Assembly: GCA_905182865.1 (NCBI GenBank) | Contig: CAJJCY010000004.1 | Location: 310,001 to 374,000, forward strand | Direction: 5' to 3' | DNA length: 64,000 nucleotides | Source of the DNA: an uncultured SAR324 cluster bacterium | GTDB taxonomy: Bacteria > SAR324 > NAC60-12 | Shown here: piece after piece, positions 17,707 through 27,306 of the stretch | How the letters are laid out: every line of letters begins with the position of its first letter | Position numbering within the stretch: the stretch's first letter is position 1 | Translations under genes and position numbers: made by a program | The notes under the pieces: generated by a model | Told to the model about the DNA's origin: nothing | The model's input: only the letters and a program-made list of their open reading frames with translations | The model's database searches: none

Positions 17707-19041
17707 TTAAGGCAATGGGCGATAGTAGCTGACAGCACGGACAGTTCCAAGCAGCAACAGCAGATTTAAGGTTACTGAAATCCAGGCGGCTGAAGAATAG
17801 TCCCCATTTAAGCTTTCCGACAAACCAAATACAGGCGGCCCAATCGCACTTGCGAAAACTTGAGCCCCCATAAATGCTCCACTGATTGCCCCAAGGTGTT
17901 TGCGTCCATAGAATCGTGGCCAGGCAATGATGGTTAGACAGCCCCAAATTCCTCCCTGCACTCCAAAACCAATAATTAACATGAGTCTGAACCAGAACGA
18001 TTCCAAATTTAGTATTCCAAGACTGCCTACAGCAAGCCCGGCAAGCAAAATCATTAGAAGATACTTAAGAGGCATTCTGTCACTGGCCCAGCCTGCAATA
18101 AAGTGACTTATCACACTGATTACAGACATAGGAAGAAACAATCCATAGGCTTCCATTCTAGACAGTCCGGCAAGTGCTCCTATTGAACTGATATGAAAGG
18201 TGAAACCGGTGACTATCAGAGCCGCAGAGCATAAACCAAGACAGAATATCCAGAAATTATAGGTTCTTAACGCCACTTTAAGTGTTATTTCTGGTTCGGA
18301 AAACAAGTTTGTTGTGTCCAGAGATGTTATTTTATCCCCATCCATGAGCAGTCCACAATCTTCAGGTTTATCACGAAAAAACAACCAGCCTATAAAGGCC
18401 ATGCCGAATCCGAAAATAATGGCCATGAGTATCATACTGCCAGAATAACCGTAATCTTCAATAATAATATTCATGAAAAGCGGTGCACCAGAAAAGCTGA
18501 AGGCTACAAAGATGCCACTGATACCACTGACCATCCCTCGTCTGCGTTCAAACCATTTAGCCAAGGTATTACGGCTAACCATGGCCATGATTCCCTGTCC
18601 AAATTGTCTCAGTAAAAGAAAAACCACTGTGATCACTAGAAGTTCGCTTGTTAATATTGAAATGTTAGGAAGCAATGAATGTACGAGTTGAATGATGGTT
18701 AATAACTCAGCAAACAAAAGCAGCGAAATTCCCATTCCAATTCCTGCAAAAACAATCATTATCCGTGCACCCACAAGGTCATAATAGCGTCCTGCAAGGG
18801 GAAGAAGTAGACTGCTTAATATAGTTCCAGTCATATAGGCCATGCTGATTTGCATACGGGTTAGGTGACTGTTTTGTATGAGGAAATCTGTGTAAACTCC
18901 AACCCCCACTGTCTGTCCTGGTATGCTCGCAATCATACCCATTGTTGTGAAGATAACAATGCACCATCCATAAAAAAAAGGGAAACGTGAAGGACTAAAA
19001 GGGAAGTTTGTCTGGAAGATAGATGAAAATTTTATTTTCAA
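17707..19041 (-). CDS. MFS transporter (monocarboxylate/OFA-like)
   Basis: 444 residues with about 12 hydrophobic segments in two halves separated by a loop near residues 215-245. The loop after TM2 has GRYYDLVGARIM, the degenerate MFS motif GxxxDxxGxR, and FFYGWCIVIFTTMGM at TM1 is typical of the monocarboxylate/oxalate-formate antiporter-like subgroup. It should sit in the inner membrane and move a small anion by proton coupling; the substrate cannot be predicted. It is convergent with the recombinase operon and has no partner gene. Start chosen at MKIKFSS. Confidence 0.8.
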   Translation of the reverse strand: MKIKFSSIFQTNFPFSPSRFPFFYGWCIVIFTTMGMIASIPGQTVGVGVYTDFLIQNSHLTRMQISMAYMTGTILSSLLLPLAGRYYDLVGARIMIVFAGIGMGISLLLFAELLTIIQLVHSLLPNISILTSELLVITVVFLLLRQFGQGIMAMVSRNTLAKWFERRRGMVSGISGIFVAFSFSGAPLFMNIIIEDYGYSGSMILMAIIFGFGMAFIGWLFFRDKPEDCGLLMDGDKITSLDTTNLFSEPEITLKVALRTYNFWIFCLGLCSAALIVTGFTFHISSIGALAGLSRMEAYGLFLPMSVISVISHFIAGWASDRMPLKYLLMILLAGLAVGSLGILNLESFWFRLMLIIGFGVQGGIWGCLTIIAWPRFYGRKHLGAISGAFMGAQVFASAIGPPVFGLSESLNGDYSSAAWISVTLNLLLLLGTVRAVSYYRPLP

Positions 19042-19238
19042 TTAGAAAGGTCTCTCTAAGTATATATCAGTAAATTGTTTGTAAACAATTAAAAATATAA
19101 AAATATTAATAAAGTCAATGGCGATTATATTGTTTGCAGGAATGTAATATCACCAAGTGTTGCTGGATAAGGAAGAACACTCACATATTGAATCTTTTCA
19201 TTAACACTAGATAGATAATCTTTTTGATTTCCAATTAA

Positions 19239-19261
19239 TCTCCCAGCTGAGCTAATCCCCC
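19239..19261 (-). pseudogene. Truncated tRNA-Ala 5' fragment
   Basis: Reading the minus strand, GGGGGATTAGCTCAGCTGGG AGA is the first 23 bases of a typical bacterial tRNA-Ala (acceptor 5' strand and D arm). The next bases bear no relation to tRNA, so only the 5' third survives. Confidence 0.6.
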
Positions 19262-19277
19262 AGATAACAACTTTGTA

Positions 19278-19352
19278 GTTCCAGGCAGATTTGAACTGCC
19301 GACCTCTGGGTTATGAATCCAGCGCTCTCACCAACTGAGCTACCCTGCCATC
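19278..19352 (-). tRNA. tRNA-Met (CAT)-like gene with unpaired acceptor stem
   Basis: Minus strand: D arm GCTC/GAGC, anticodon loop TTCATAA and T arm GGCAG-TTCAAAT-CTGCC are all good. The 5' acceptor strand GGCAGGG cannot pair with the 3' strand TGGAACT (at most three weak pairs), and no CCA follows. The gene looks as if its last bases were replaced, possibly by integration or rearrangement. It may be non-functional. Confidence 0.6.
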
Positions 19353-19528
19353 AAGTGGAGCTAGATTATGTCATGTAGCGCAAAAATAAGACAAGTTTAT
19401 TGTGGATTATATTAGCCGTAGATTGATTTGAAATTATACAAAACTAAACTTTTATTCAATTTGACATTATAGTATTTTATTTGCAGAATTGGGTGGTCTG
19501 TGAAAGTAAAGCTTAGTTTAGATTTGTC

Positions 19529-20309
19529 ATGATTTCAGTACAAAATGTTGTTAAGCACTTTGGCGGTGTAGCTGCTGTTGACGGTGTTGATATGAAGATT
19601 GAGAGGGGATCCATTACCGGTTTGATCGGCCCAAATGGTGCTGGAAAAACCACCCTTTTTAATTTGATTGCCGGAAATATTGCTCCTAGCAAAGGCAGTA
19701 TTATTTTAGATGGTGAGGATGTGACCGGTCTTAAGCCTCATGAATTGTTTTCCAAGGGACTTCTTCGTACCTTTCAGATTGCACATGAATTCCACACTCT
19801 CAGCGTTTTAGATAATCTGATGCTTGTTCCACCAAAGCAGACAGGTGAATCTTTGCTTGGGGCATGGTTTCGCAGGAAAGAGGTAGTACGTCAGGAAACT
19901 GAAAACAGGAAAAAAGCTGAGGATGTAATTTCTTTCCTGAATATGAAGCATATGGCTGCTGAACTGGCTGGAAACCTTTCCGGTGGTCAGAAAAAAGCTC
20001 TTGGAACTTGGGCGGACTATGATGGTTGATGCCAAAATCGTATTTCTGGACGAAGTCGGTGCCGGCGTTAACCGCACCCTTCTTGGCACGATCAGCGACG
20101 CCATTCTGCGCCTAAACCAAGAGCGCAATTACACCTTTGTGGTGATTGAGCACGACATGGATTTTATCGGCAAGCTCTGCGACCCGGTGATCTGCATGGC
20201 CGAAGGAAAAGTATTGGCCGAGGGCACATTGGCTGAGATTAAGGCCAATGAGCGGGTGATAGAGGCCTATCTTGGCACCGGTTTGAAAAATAAGGCGGTG
20301 GCACAATGA
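19529..20309 (+). CDS. livG: Branched-chain amino-acid ABC transporter ATPase LivG, frameshifted
   Basis: About 260 codons in two frames. The first (19529-20029) has Walker A GPNGAGKTT, the Q-loop region LLRTFQIAHEF typical of LivG, and LSGGQKK. An extra A in the run after CAG (about 19990) throws it out of frame. The second frame (19983-20309) carries on with LLELGRTMMVDAKIVFLDEV, which contains Walker B, and the H-loop VVIEHDMDFIG. Codon usage turns noticeably GC-richer just after the shift. It would power uptake of hydrophobic amino acids or amides with LivF, LivH and LivM. Its stop overlaps the livF start (ATGA). Confidence 0.85.
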
Positions 20310-21022
20310 CCGACGAGCCGTTTCTAATCGGGGACGCTATGACTGGTGGCTATGGCAGCGGCCCCGATATTCTGCACGGATGCACAATTTCAGTGGAAAA
20401 AGGCCAGATCGCGGTGATCGTTGGGCCCAATGGTGCCGGAAAATCAACCGCGATGAAGGCGGTTTTTGGCATGCTGAACCTCAACGGTGGTGCGGTGCGA
20501 CTGAACGGTGTGGATATAACAGCCCTTTCACCGCAAGACCGGGTCAAACACGGCATGGGTTTCGTACCCCAGACAAGCAACATTTTCACGTCGATGACAG
20601 TAGAGGAAAACCTCGAGATGGGGGCGTTCATCCGCACTGATGATTTTCGCGAGACCATGGAGCAGGTTTATAGCCTGTTTCCGGTCTTGCATGAAAAACG
20701 CAATCAAGCTGCGGGCGAATTATCGGGCGGCCAACGCCAGCAGGTTGCGGTGGGGCGGGCGTTGATGACGCGGCCCAAAGTGCTGATGCTGGATGAGCCA
20801 ACTGCCGGGGTGTCACCAATTGTGATGGATGAACTCTTTGACCGTATTATTGAAATCAAGCGTACCGGAATCGCGATTCTGATGGTAGAGCAGAATGCCC
20901 GTCAAGCCCTGAATATTGCCGATCGTGGGTTTGTTCTGGTTACAGGTGAAAATCGATTTACTGACACCGGAGAGGCTTTGCTGGCCAATGAAGAGGTCCG
21001 GAAATCTTTTTTAGGAGGATAA
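20306..21022 (+). CDS. livF: Branched-chain amino-acid ABC transporter ATPase LivF
   Basis: 238 residues, normal LivF length. Walker A GPNGAGKST near residue 40, the signature LSGGQRQQVAVGRAL, Walker B VLMLDEPTAGVSP and the H-loop LMVEQNARQALNIADRG are intact. TSNIFTSMTVEENLEMGAF is typical of LivF. It overlaps livG by 4 bases and is followed 3 bases later by livH. Its first three quarters are visibly GC-richer than the flanking genes, and the composition drifts back near the 3' end. It pairs with LivG on the cytoplasmic face of the importer. Confidence 0.92.
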   Translation: MTDEPFLIGDAMTGGYGSGPDILHGCTISVEKGQIAVIVGPNGAGKSTAMKAVFGMLNLNGGAVRLNGVDITALSPQDRVKHGMGFVPQTSNIFTSMTVEENLEMGAFIRTDDFRETMEQVYSLFPVLHEKRNQAAGELSGGQRQQVAVGRALMTRPKVLMLDEPTAGVSPIVMDELFDRIIEIKRTGIAILMVEQNARQALNIADRGFVLVTGENRFTDTGEALLANEEVRKSFLGG

Positions 21023-21025
21023 TAG

Positions 21026-22048
21026 TTGGAATATTCGAATGACTTGTTAAATGCACTTGTGTTGATTTCAAATTATGTTTTGATACCTGCAATATCCTAT
21101 GGTTCTCAATTGGCCCTCGGAGCAGTTGGAGTCACACTTGTTTTTGGTATTTTGCGTTTTGCAAATTTCGCTCACGGTGAGATGATGTCCTTTGGCTGCA
21201 TGGCCACCATTTTCATTACCTGGTGGTTCCAATCAATGGGTATTTCAAACGGAGTTTTCCCAACAGCACTGCTTGCGCTGCCTTTTGCCATTCTCATCAC
21301 GGCACTGCTTGCAGTTGCAATTGACCGTTCAATTTTCAGTTTTTACCGTATTCATAAAAGCCGACCGGTGACTTTTGTGGTGGCATCCGTCGGTGTGATG
21401 TTTATGCTGAACGGCTTGGTCCGGATCCTGATTGGTACAGACGAAATTATCTTCCGGGACGGTCAAAAATTTTTAATCAAAGCCGGTGTCTTCAAAAAAA
21501 TGACTGGATTGAGTGAAGGTCTGGCTCTAAAGCAAACTCAAGTTTTGACCTTTGTATTGGCGGTAATCGCAGTACTGGCACTATTCTGGTTTTTGCAGCG
21601 GACACGTACGGGTAAAGCCATGCGGGCTTTTTCTGATAACGAAGACCTCGCATTGCTTTCCGGAATCAATCCGGAACGGGTTGTACTGGTGACCTGGATT
21701 ATTGCCGCAAGTCTGGCAACGTTAGCCGGGGTTCTTTATGGGCTCGATAAAAGTTTTAAACCAATGGTCTATTTTCATTTGCTATTGCCCATTTTTGCGG
21801 CAGCTATAGTCGGTGGAATAGGGCATCCACTGGGAGCAATTCTTGGCGGATACATAGTGGCTTTTTCTGAAATAACTGCAACCTATGCCTTTAAAAAGTT
21901 TATTAAATACCTCGCGCCAGGGGATTTTGTGCCTGATGGACTGGCACAATTATTAACAACTGAATACAAATTTGCGGTATCTTTTTTCATTCTGGTGCTT
22001 GTGCTTCTTGTACGACCGACTGGAATATTACGCGGGAGGGTGCTGTGA
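21026..22048 (+). CDS. livH: Branched-chain amino-acid ABC transporter permease LivH
   Basis: 340 residues, from a TTG start preceded by a strong AGGAGGATAATAG site. About eight membrane segments; the family stretch LALGAVGVTLVFGILRFANF AHGEMM near residue 30 is the LivH/UrtB hallmark, and SGINPERVVLVTWIIAASLA TLAG lies in the cytoplasmic-loop region that contacts the ATPases. It is somewhat longer than the usual 290-310 residues. It forms the inner-membrane channel with LivM, whose GTG start overlaps its stop. Confidence 0.9.
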   Translation: MEYSNDLLNALVLISNYVLIPAISYGSQLALGAVGVTLVFGILRFANFAHGEMMSFGCMATIFITWWFQSMGISNGVFPTALLALPFAILITALLAVAIDRSIFSFYRIHKSRPVTFVVASVGVMFMLNGLVRILIGTDEIIFRDGQKFLIKAGVFKKMTGLSEGLALKQTQVLTFVLAVIAVLALFWFLQRTRTGKAMRAFSDNEDLALLSGINPERVVLVTWIIAASLATLAGVLYGLDKSFKPMVYFHLLLPIFAAAIVGGIGHPLGAILGGYIVAFSEITATYAFKKFIKYLAPGDFVPDGLAQLLTTEYKFAVSFFILVLVLLVRPTGILRGRVL

Positions 22049-23397
22049 GTAATAACAGACGTGCCGTAATTAGTTTTTCAATTATGGCAATGATGATTGC
22101 AATTGTGGGTTTTGGACAATCATGGAACGTTGCGCTGGCAATAGTTAATCTATGCCTGATTTCAGCAGTAATGTCTATGGGGCTCAACATGCAGTGGGGT
22201 TTTGCAGGCTTGTTTAATGCCGGAGTTATGGCTTCTACTGCAATCGGAGGTCTGACCGCATTGCTAATTTCTTATGCACCGGTCTCAAAAGCCTGGTCTG
22301 TCGGTGGTACTTCACTTTTTGCGGCACTGATTTCATTGCTGCTGACAATAGTTGCAGGTGTACTGGTATGGAAAAAAACAGCTAAAGGCAAGAAAAGGTC
22401 ATGGAGAATGACTGCAGTAGTGCTGACAGGTTATCTCTTCATGCGGTTTTTCTATGAACAGGGTACTGCAGCAATTGAAGCTGTTAATCCTGCAAAAACT
22501 GGTTTTTTGGGAGGAATGGGGCTGCCGATTATTCTTTCATGGTTTGCAGGTGGACTGGCTGCAGCTGGTTTAGCCTGGCTCATTGGAAGAATTTCACTTG
22601 GATTGCGCTCTGATTATTTTGCAATTGCGACACTCGGCATTTCAGAAATCATGATTTCAATTCTCAAAAACGAGGATTGGCTGTCGCGTGGTGTGAAGAA
22701 CGTGACTGGACTGAAACGTCCTGTGCCTTATGAGGTGGATCTTCAGCAGGCAGAATGGTTTATTAAGCTCGTTCATTGGATTTATGGAACTGCTGAAGAC
22801 GGCGAATCTCTCAGTGCAAGTGTAATGCACGAAGCAATGCAGTTAAGTGCAGGCGTGTTTGTGAAACTTTGCTATTCAGCATTGTTTCTAGCTGTAGTAC
22901 TTATTATTTTGGGTCTGGCGACGCGTGCCCTGAATTCACCTTGGGGTAGAATGATGCGTGCCATTCGTTTCGCGACGCAACTTGCAATGGGAAAAAACAC
23001 CCCGGATCGTCAGGTTTTTATCATCGGTTCTGCAGTAATAGGAATATCCGGTGCAATGCTGACCACACTTGATGGACAGTTCACTCCGGGTAGCTACATA
23101 CCACTGCGTTACACCTTTCTGATTTGGGTTATGGTGATTATAGGCGGCAGTGGGAACAATTTAGGCGCAATCATTGGTGCATTTATTACCTGGTTTGTCT
23201 GGATAGAAGCAGAGCCTTCAGCGCTTTGGTTGGTGAGTCATATAAATGTTTTTCTTGATGAATCCAATCCTTTGAGACAGCATCTGCAGGAAGTTGCACC
23301 ACAAATGAGAATGGTGCTGATGGGCCTTATTTTGGTGCTGGTGCTGAGATTCAGGCCAAAAGGGATATTACCCGAAGAAGCTCCGGATCATTATTGA
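22045..23397 (+). CDS. livM: Branched-chain amino-acid ABC transporter permease LivM
   Basis: 450 residues, GTG start overlapping the livH stop. Multiple membrane segments; LNMQWGFAGLFNAGVMAST and GRISLGLRSDYFAIATLGIS EI are LivM motifs, and the C-terminal RFRPKGILPE is the standard ending. It is longer than the typical 320-360 residues because of insertions, for example residues 90-150 and a loop around DGESLSASVMHEAM. It completes livGFHM. No periplasmic binding protein gene is in this operon; a Liv-type one lies about 22 kb away at 45535-46730. Confidence 0.9.
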   Translation: MSNNRRAVISFSIMAMMIAIVGFGQSWNVALAIVNLCLISAVMSMGLNMQWGFAGLFNAGVMASTAIGGLTALLISYAPVSKAWSVGGTSLFAALISLLLTIVAGVLVWKKTAKGKKRSWRMTAVVLTGYLFMRFFYEQGTAAIEAVNPAKTGFLGGMGLPIILSWFAGGLAAAGLAWLIGRISLGLRSDYFAIATLGISEIMISILKNEDWLSRGVKNVTGLKRPVPYEVDLQQAEWFIKLVHWIYGTAEDGESLSASVMHEAMQLSAGVFVKLCYSALFLAVVLIILGLATRALNSPWGRMMRAIRFATQLAMGKNTPDRQVFIIGSAVIGISGAMLTTLDGQFTPGSYIPLRYTFLIWVMVIIGGSGNNLGAIIGAFITWFVWIEAEPSALWLVSHINVFLDESNPLRQHLQEVAPQMRMVLMGLILVLVLRFRPKGILPEEAPDHY

Positions 23398-23543
23398 TAC
23401 AGTCTTAATAAGTACTTAAGTCATATTTTTTATAATAATTATCATTCCAGTCAAAGAAATGCGTAGACCTGGAATCAAGAATTCATGAAACTCACTAAAA
23501 TATTAAATTTATCAAGAAAAAAATAATCTTCTTTTTCATTAAT

Positions 23544-24793
23544 ATGAAAAAGATTTTTCTCCTACACTGGCAATAACAGATGAGGGTAAAGCGAGGGTTT
23601 ACCTCGATAATCCGGGAGGAACACAAGTTCCACGACAAGTTCTGCAGCGAATGGAAAGATATATGATTCACACCAATGCTAACTGTGGAGGCCCTTTCAG
23701 GACTTCGATTGAGTCAGATTTGGTGCTGGAAGAAGCACATCAGGCAATGGCGGATTTGCTGAATGCAAAATTTGCGGATGAAATTGTGTTTGGTGCGAAT
23801 ATGACAAGCTTGACCTTTGCATTTTCAAGGTCTATTGGGCGTCTTTTTAAACGCGGAGACACTATATTGCTAACAAGAATGGATCATGACGGTAATGTTG
23901 GTCCATGGCTGCATCTCGCTGAGGATTTGGGTTTAAAAGTCAGGTGGCTGAATTTTGATTTGAAAACATATGAATACGATCTTGACGAAGCCGCAGCTTT
24001 ACTCAAGGACGGTGCAGTAAAACTGGCGGCAATCAACTATGCCAGCAATTGTCTGGGCACAATTAATGACGTGAAAACAATCACAAAACTAGCTCATCAG
24101 TCCGACACTTTGGTTTTTGTAGATGCAGTACAGTACGTACCTCACGGGCCTACTGACGTTCAGAATATCGGTTGTGATTTTCTAGTCTGTTCACCCTATA
24201 AATTTTTCGGTCCGCACCAGGGGGTTTTGTGGGGGAAAGCAGAATTGCTCTCTTCACTGGAGGCATATAAAGTAAGGCCTGCAGACAATAATGCACCAGG
24301 AAAATTTGAAACTGGTACCCAGTTGCATGAAGGCCAGGCAGGCACATTGGGCGTACTGGAATATCTGGAGTGGATCGGCAAAACTATGGCAACAGAATTT
24401 CAGGCAAATTTCCCTGACTTCAGTGGTCGCCGAAAATATTTACACGCTGCAATGCTGGCTATCCAGGACTATGAAGAGACACTAAGCAAAAGACTGATTT
24501 CCGGTTTGCAAAACTTGTCTGGAGTAGATTTAAAGGGAATCAGCAATCAAAATGCATTCTCCCGCCGTGTTCCAACTGTTTCATTTACGGTCAAAAATCA
24601 AAATCCGCAAGAGATTGCACAGAAATTGTCTGCAGAAAATATTTTCGTCTGGCACGGACACAACTATGCTCTGGAAGCAATTCGTCAAATGGATCTGGAA
24701 AAATCAGGAGGTGTTGTTAGAATAGGCCCAGTGCATTACAATACCATTGCTGAAATTGACCACACACTTGAGGTCTTGAAAACCTGCTGGTAA
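23544..24793 (+). CDS. Cysteine-desulfurase-like PLP aminotransferase-fold protein
   Basis: Fold-type I PLP enzyme of the cysteine-desulfurase-like family. NCGGPFRTS near the N-terminus, VFVDAVQYVPHGPTDVQ (the Asp that holds the pyridine nitrogen) and CSPYKFFGPHQGVLWG (the PLP lysine) are clear. The first ATG in the open frame is 23651 (380 residues), but conserved N-terminal sequence, VYLDNPGGTQVPRQVLQRM, lies upstream in the same frame with no start codon. It connects to an ATG at 23544 only if one A is removed from the A run. So the start is probably frameshifted. The real reaction of this subfamily is not established; sulfur transfer is only one possibility. It stands alone after livM. 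Confidence 0.8.
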
Positions 24794-24872
24794 AGAATTA
24801 TAGCAGTAGTAGTTCATTTCAACTGTATTAACCTTGTCTACAATTTGTCTTAATTTATTAATTGCAAAGTTC

Positions 24873-24965
24873 TTACTCAAATGCTTTCATCCCTATGGAA
24901 ACACGTATGATCCGATGAAGCATAGGAAGTCCCATAGTGCCGCAGCCAGCAATGCCCACATTCAT
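24873..24965 (-). pseudogene. N-terminal stub of a beta-hydroxyacid (6-phosphogluconate-type) dehydrogenase
   Basis: A 30-codon frame, MNVGIAGCGTMGLPMLHRII and then a stop after KAFE, carries the Rossmann GxGxMGxP motif that opens 3-hydroxyisobutyrate-dehydrogenase-like proteins. Nothing of the remaining 260 or so residues follows. It lies in the gap just before galT, on the opposite strand. Confidence 0.5.
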
Positions 24966-25009
24966 TTGTAGTATATTTTTCATCCAGAAGAGTCCACTCC
25001 TTAAAACTA

Positions 25010-26065
25010 ATGATTTCTGCAGATTACAGCATGACATTTCTTGAAGATCCTCATCGTAGGAAGAACATCCTCAGCGGCGAATGGGTGCTGAATTCTCCGC
25101 AGCGCACCAAGAGGCCCTGGAATGGGAGCATACATTCTCCGGAAGGGAAAAAACGTACCAGTTATGATTCGCAGTGTTACCTCTGTCCGGGAAACTCACG
25201 GGCAGAGGGAGAACAAAATCCTGACTACAAAGGTATTTTTGTTTTTGCTAATGATTTTCCGGCTTTGCTGCCTGATATAGAATTCAGTGAATCAGAATCA
25301 CCACTTTTACAAGTACAATCAGTTTCTGGCATTTGCCGCGTGCTTTGTTTTTCGGAAAGGCATGACCTGACGCTTCCGGAATTGGAGTTGGATGCAGTGG
25401 AAAGAGTGGTGGGGGTATGGGTGGAACAGGTTAAAGAATTGGGAGAAATCTTCAAATGGGTACAGATTTTTGAAAACAAGGGAGAAATGATGGGGTCTTC
25501 CAATCCCCATCCACACGGTCAAATATGGGCTGGTAATTTTCTGCCCAACGAGATCTGTAGAGAAGATAGACAACAACGTGATTACTTCAAAACTCATGGA
25601 ACTCAACTTTTAGCTGATTACCTTGAACATGAAATAAGAAGCAAGGAGAGATTGGTTGAAATAAATGAACACTGGCTGGCAGTAGTTCCCTGGTGGGCAG
25701 TTTGGCCTTTCGAAACACTTATTTTACCAAAACGACAGGTAGCTTGTTTTTCAGGTATTACCGGAGATGAGCAGTCTGCGCTGGCAGAATTGCTGAAAAA
25801 TCTACTGACGCGATACGACAATCTTTTTCAAACGAGTTTCCCTTATTCGATGGGATGGCACGGTACTCCTTTTTCATCGCTCTCAAAGGAGTCATGGACG
25901 CTACACGCGCATATCTTTCCTCCGTTATTGCGTTCAGCCAGTATCCGAAAATTCATGGTAGGTTACGAAATGCTTGCTGAAGCACAACGTGATTTGACTC
26001 CAGAACATGCGGCCGGACTACTCCGTGAATGTTCTACTCAGCATTATCTTAAGCGTACTCTATGA
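25010..26065 (+). CDS. galT: Galactose-1-phosphate uridylyltransferase
   Basis: 351 residues, normal length for GalT. The active site MGSSNPHPHGQIW near residue 160 carries the His-Pro-His nucleophile motif; the N-terminal DPHRRKNILSGEWVLNSPQR TKRPW and Cys-containing CYLCPGN (structural zinc) are typical, as are the C-terminal MGWHGTP and LHAHIFPPLLRS. It swaps UMP between UDP-glucose and galactose-1-phosphate in the Leloir pathway. The start could also be the Met at 25031. Its stop overlaps the galK start (ATGA), so they are co-translated. No galE or galM is in the window. Confidence 0.95.
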   Translation: MISADYSMTFLEDPHRRKNILSGEWVLNSPQRTKRPWNGSIHSPEGKKRTSYDSQCYLCPGNSRAEGEQNPDYKGIFVFANDFPALLPDIEFSESESPLLQVQSVSGICRVLCFSERHDLTLPELELDAVERVVGVWVEQVKELGEIFKWVQIFENKGEMMGSSNPHPHGQIWAGNFLPNEICREDRQQRDYFKTHGTQLLADYLEHEIRSKERLVEINEHWLAVVPWWAVWPFETLILPKRQVACFSGITGDEQSALAELLKNLLTRYDNLFQTSFPYSMGWHGTPFSSLSKESWTLHAHIFPPLLRSASIRKFMVGYEMLAEAQRDLTPEHAAGLLRECSTQHYLKRTL

Positions 26066-27213
26066 GTAAAATGGCCATTCAAGTCCAACTAGCTTTTGAA
26101 GAACGTTTTGGTTCTGCTCCAGAGCATGTGATTCGGGCACCAGGAAGAGTCAATTTGATTGGTGAACATACTGATTACAGTGGAGGGTTTGTTTTGCCTG
26201 TTGCACTTGAACATGCTGTTTGGATCGCCCTTCGTCCTCGCCCGGACCAACGTGTTGTACTGCATTCTCTGGATTTTGCTGAAACCGCGGAACTGGATCT
26301 TTCGGAACCGCAAAAACAAGAAAAAGGCTGGCAGGAGTACCTTAAGGGGATCACCAAGGTCCTGCAGGAGGCAGGATGGAAACTAACTGGTTGGGAAGGA
26401 GTGATGATGGGAGATATTCCACAGGGAGCTGGACTTTCGTCTTCCGCAGCACTTGAGATGGCCTGTCTCAGAGCTTTTGCAGAAGTTTCTGGAAAATCGT
26501 GGCAGCCCAAAATTGCGGCAAAAATGGCACAACAGGCAGAAACTGAGTGGGTTGGAATTAGCTGCGGTATTATGGATCAACTGATTTCCGCATGTGGTGT
26601 TGCTGGACATGCACTTTTTATTGATTGCCGTAATTTGGAAATGAAACCAGTAAAGCTACCGGAAGGAATACGAATCATGATTCTCGATACTATGACACGA
26701 CGTGGCCTGGTTGACTCACTTTATAACGAACGACACAGTCAATGCCTTCAAGCTGCCGAAATCTTGGGAAAATCTATCCTGAGAGAAGTGTCTCTTACAG
26801 AACTTCAAGCTCAATCGTCAAAGCTAAGTCCTTTACTCTATCGCCGGGCTGGACATGTCATCAGCGAAAATCAGCGTGTCAAGCATGCAGTAGGAGCAAT
26901 GCGCAGCAATGATCTCAAATTACTTGGTCAACTGATGCAGCAATCACATGCTAGTTTGCGTGATAACTTTGAAGTTTCAAATTTAGCTTTGAATACAATT
27001 GTGGAATGCGCTCTCTCTGCTCCAGGATGTCTGGGGGCAAGAATGACAGGTGCGGGCTTTGGAGGCTGTGCTGTTGCAATTGTTAAAACAGAACTTGAAA
27101 TGAAATTTCATAATTCGGTTAAGGATTGCTACAGAAAAAAATCAAGTTTGAATCCGAAAATTATTTCCTGTAATCCTGCAAATGGTGTGACTAGATTAGC
27201 ACCTCTCGCCTAA
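26062..27213 (+). CDS. galK: Galactokinase
   Basis: 383 residues. GHMP-kinase motifs in order: the sugar-binding signature GRVNLIGEHTDYSGGFVLP near residue 27, the ATP-binding loop GDIPQGAGLSSSAALEMA near residue 120, the catalytic-Asp segment CGIMDQLISACG near residue 170, and the C-terminal GARMTGAGFGGCAVAI. It phosphorylates galactose at C1 with ATP, feeding GalT. It overlaps galT by 4 bases. A perfect 10-bp hairpin about 70 bases downstream probably ends the transcript. Confidence 0.95.
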   Translation: MSKMAIQVQLAFEERFGSAPEHVIRAPGRVNLIGEHTDYSGGFVLPVALEHAVWIALRPRPDQRVVLHSLDFAETAELDLSEPQKQEKGWQEYLKGITKVLQEAGWKLTGWEGVMMGDIPQGAGLSSSAALEMACLRAFAEVSGKSWQPKIAAKMAQQAETEWVGISCGIMDQLISACGVAGHALFIDCRNLEMKPVKLPEGIRIMILDTMTRRGLVDSLYNERHSQCLQAAEILGKSILREVSLTELQAQSSKLSPLLYRRAGHVISENQRVKHAVGAMRSNDLKLLGQLMQQSHASLRDNFEVSNLALNTIVECALSAPGCLGARMTGAGFGGCAVAIVKTELEMKFHNSVKDCYRKKSSLNPKIISCNPANGVTRLAPLA

Positions 27214-27280
27214 TAATTATCAATGTTCAAAATTCTGCCAATACTAAGATAAATTATTGCTGATGTTTTGGGGGAAGATA

Positions 27281-27306
27281 ACACTTTAATCTTATAATTA
27301 AAGTGT
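27281..27306 (+). terminator. Hairpin downstream of galK
   Basis: ACACTTTAAT-CTTATA-ATTAAAGTGT, a perfect 10-bp stem with a 6-base loop followed by ATTT, lies 68 bases after the galK stop. The stem is AT-rich, so it is a weak intrinsic terminator at best. Confidence 0.5.

Noticed and set aside
19461-19490. TTGACA box upstream of livG as a sigma-70 promoter
   Set aside because: A -35-like TTGACA is present, but no convincing -10 box lies at the right spacing.
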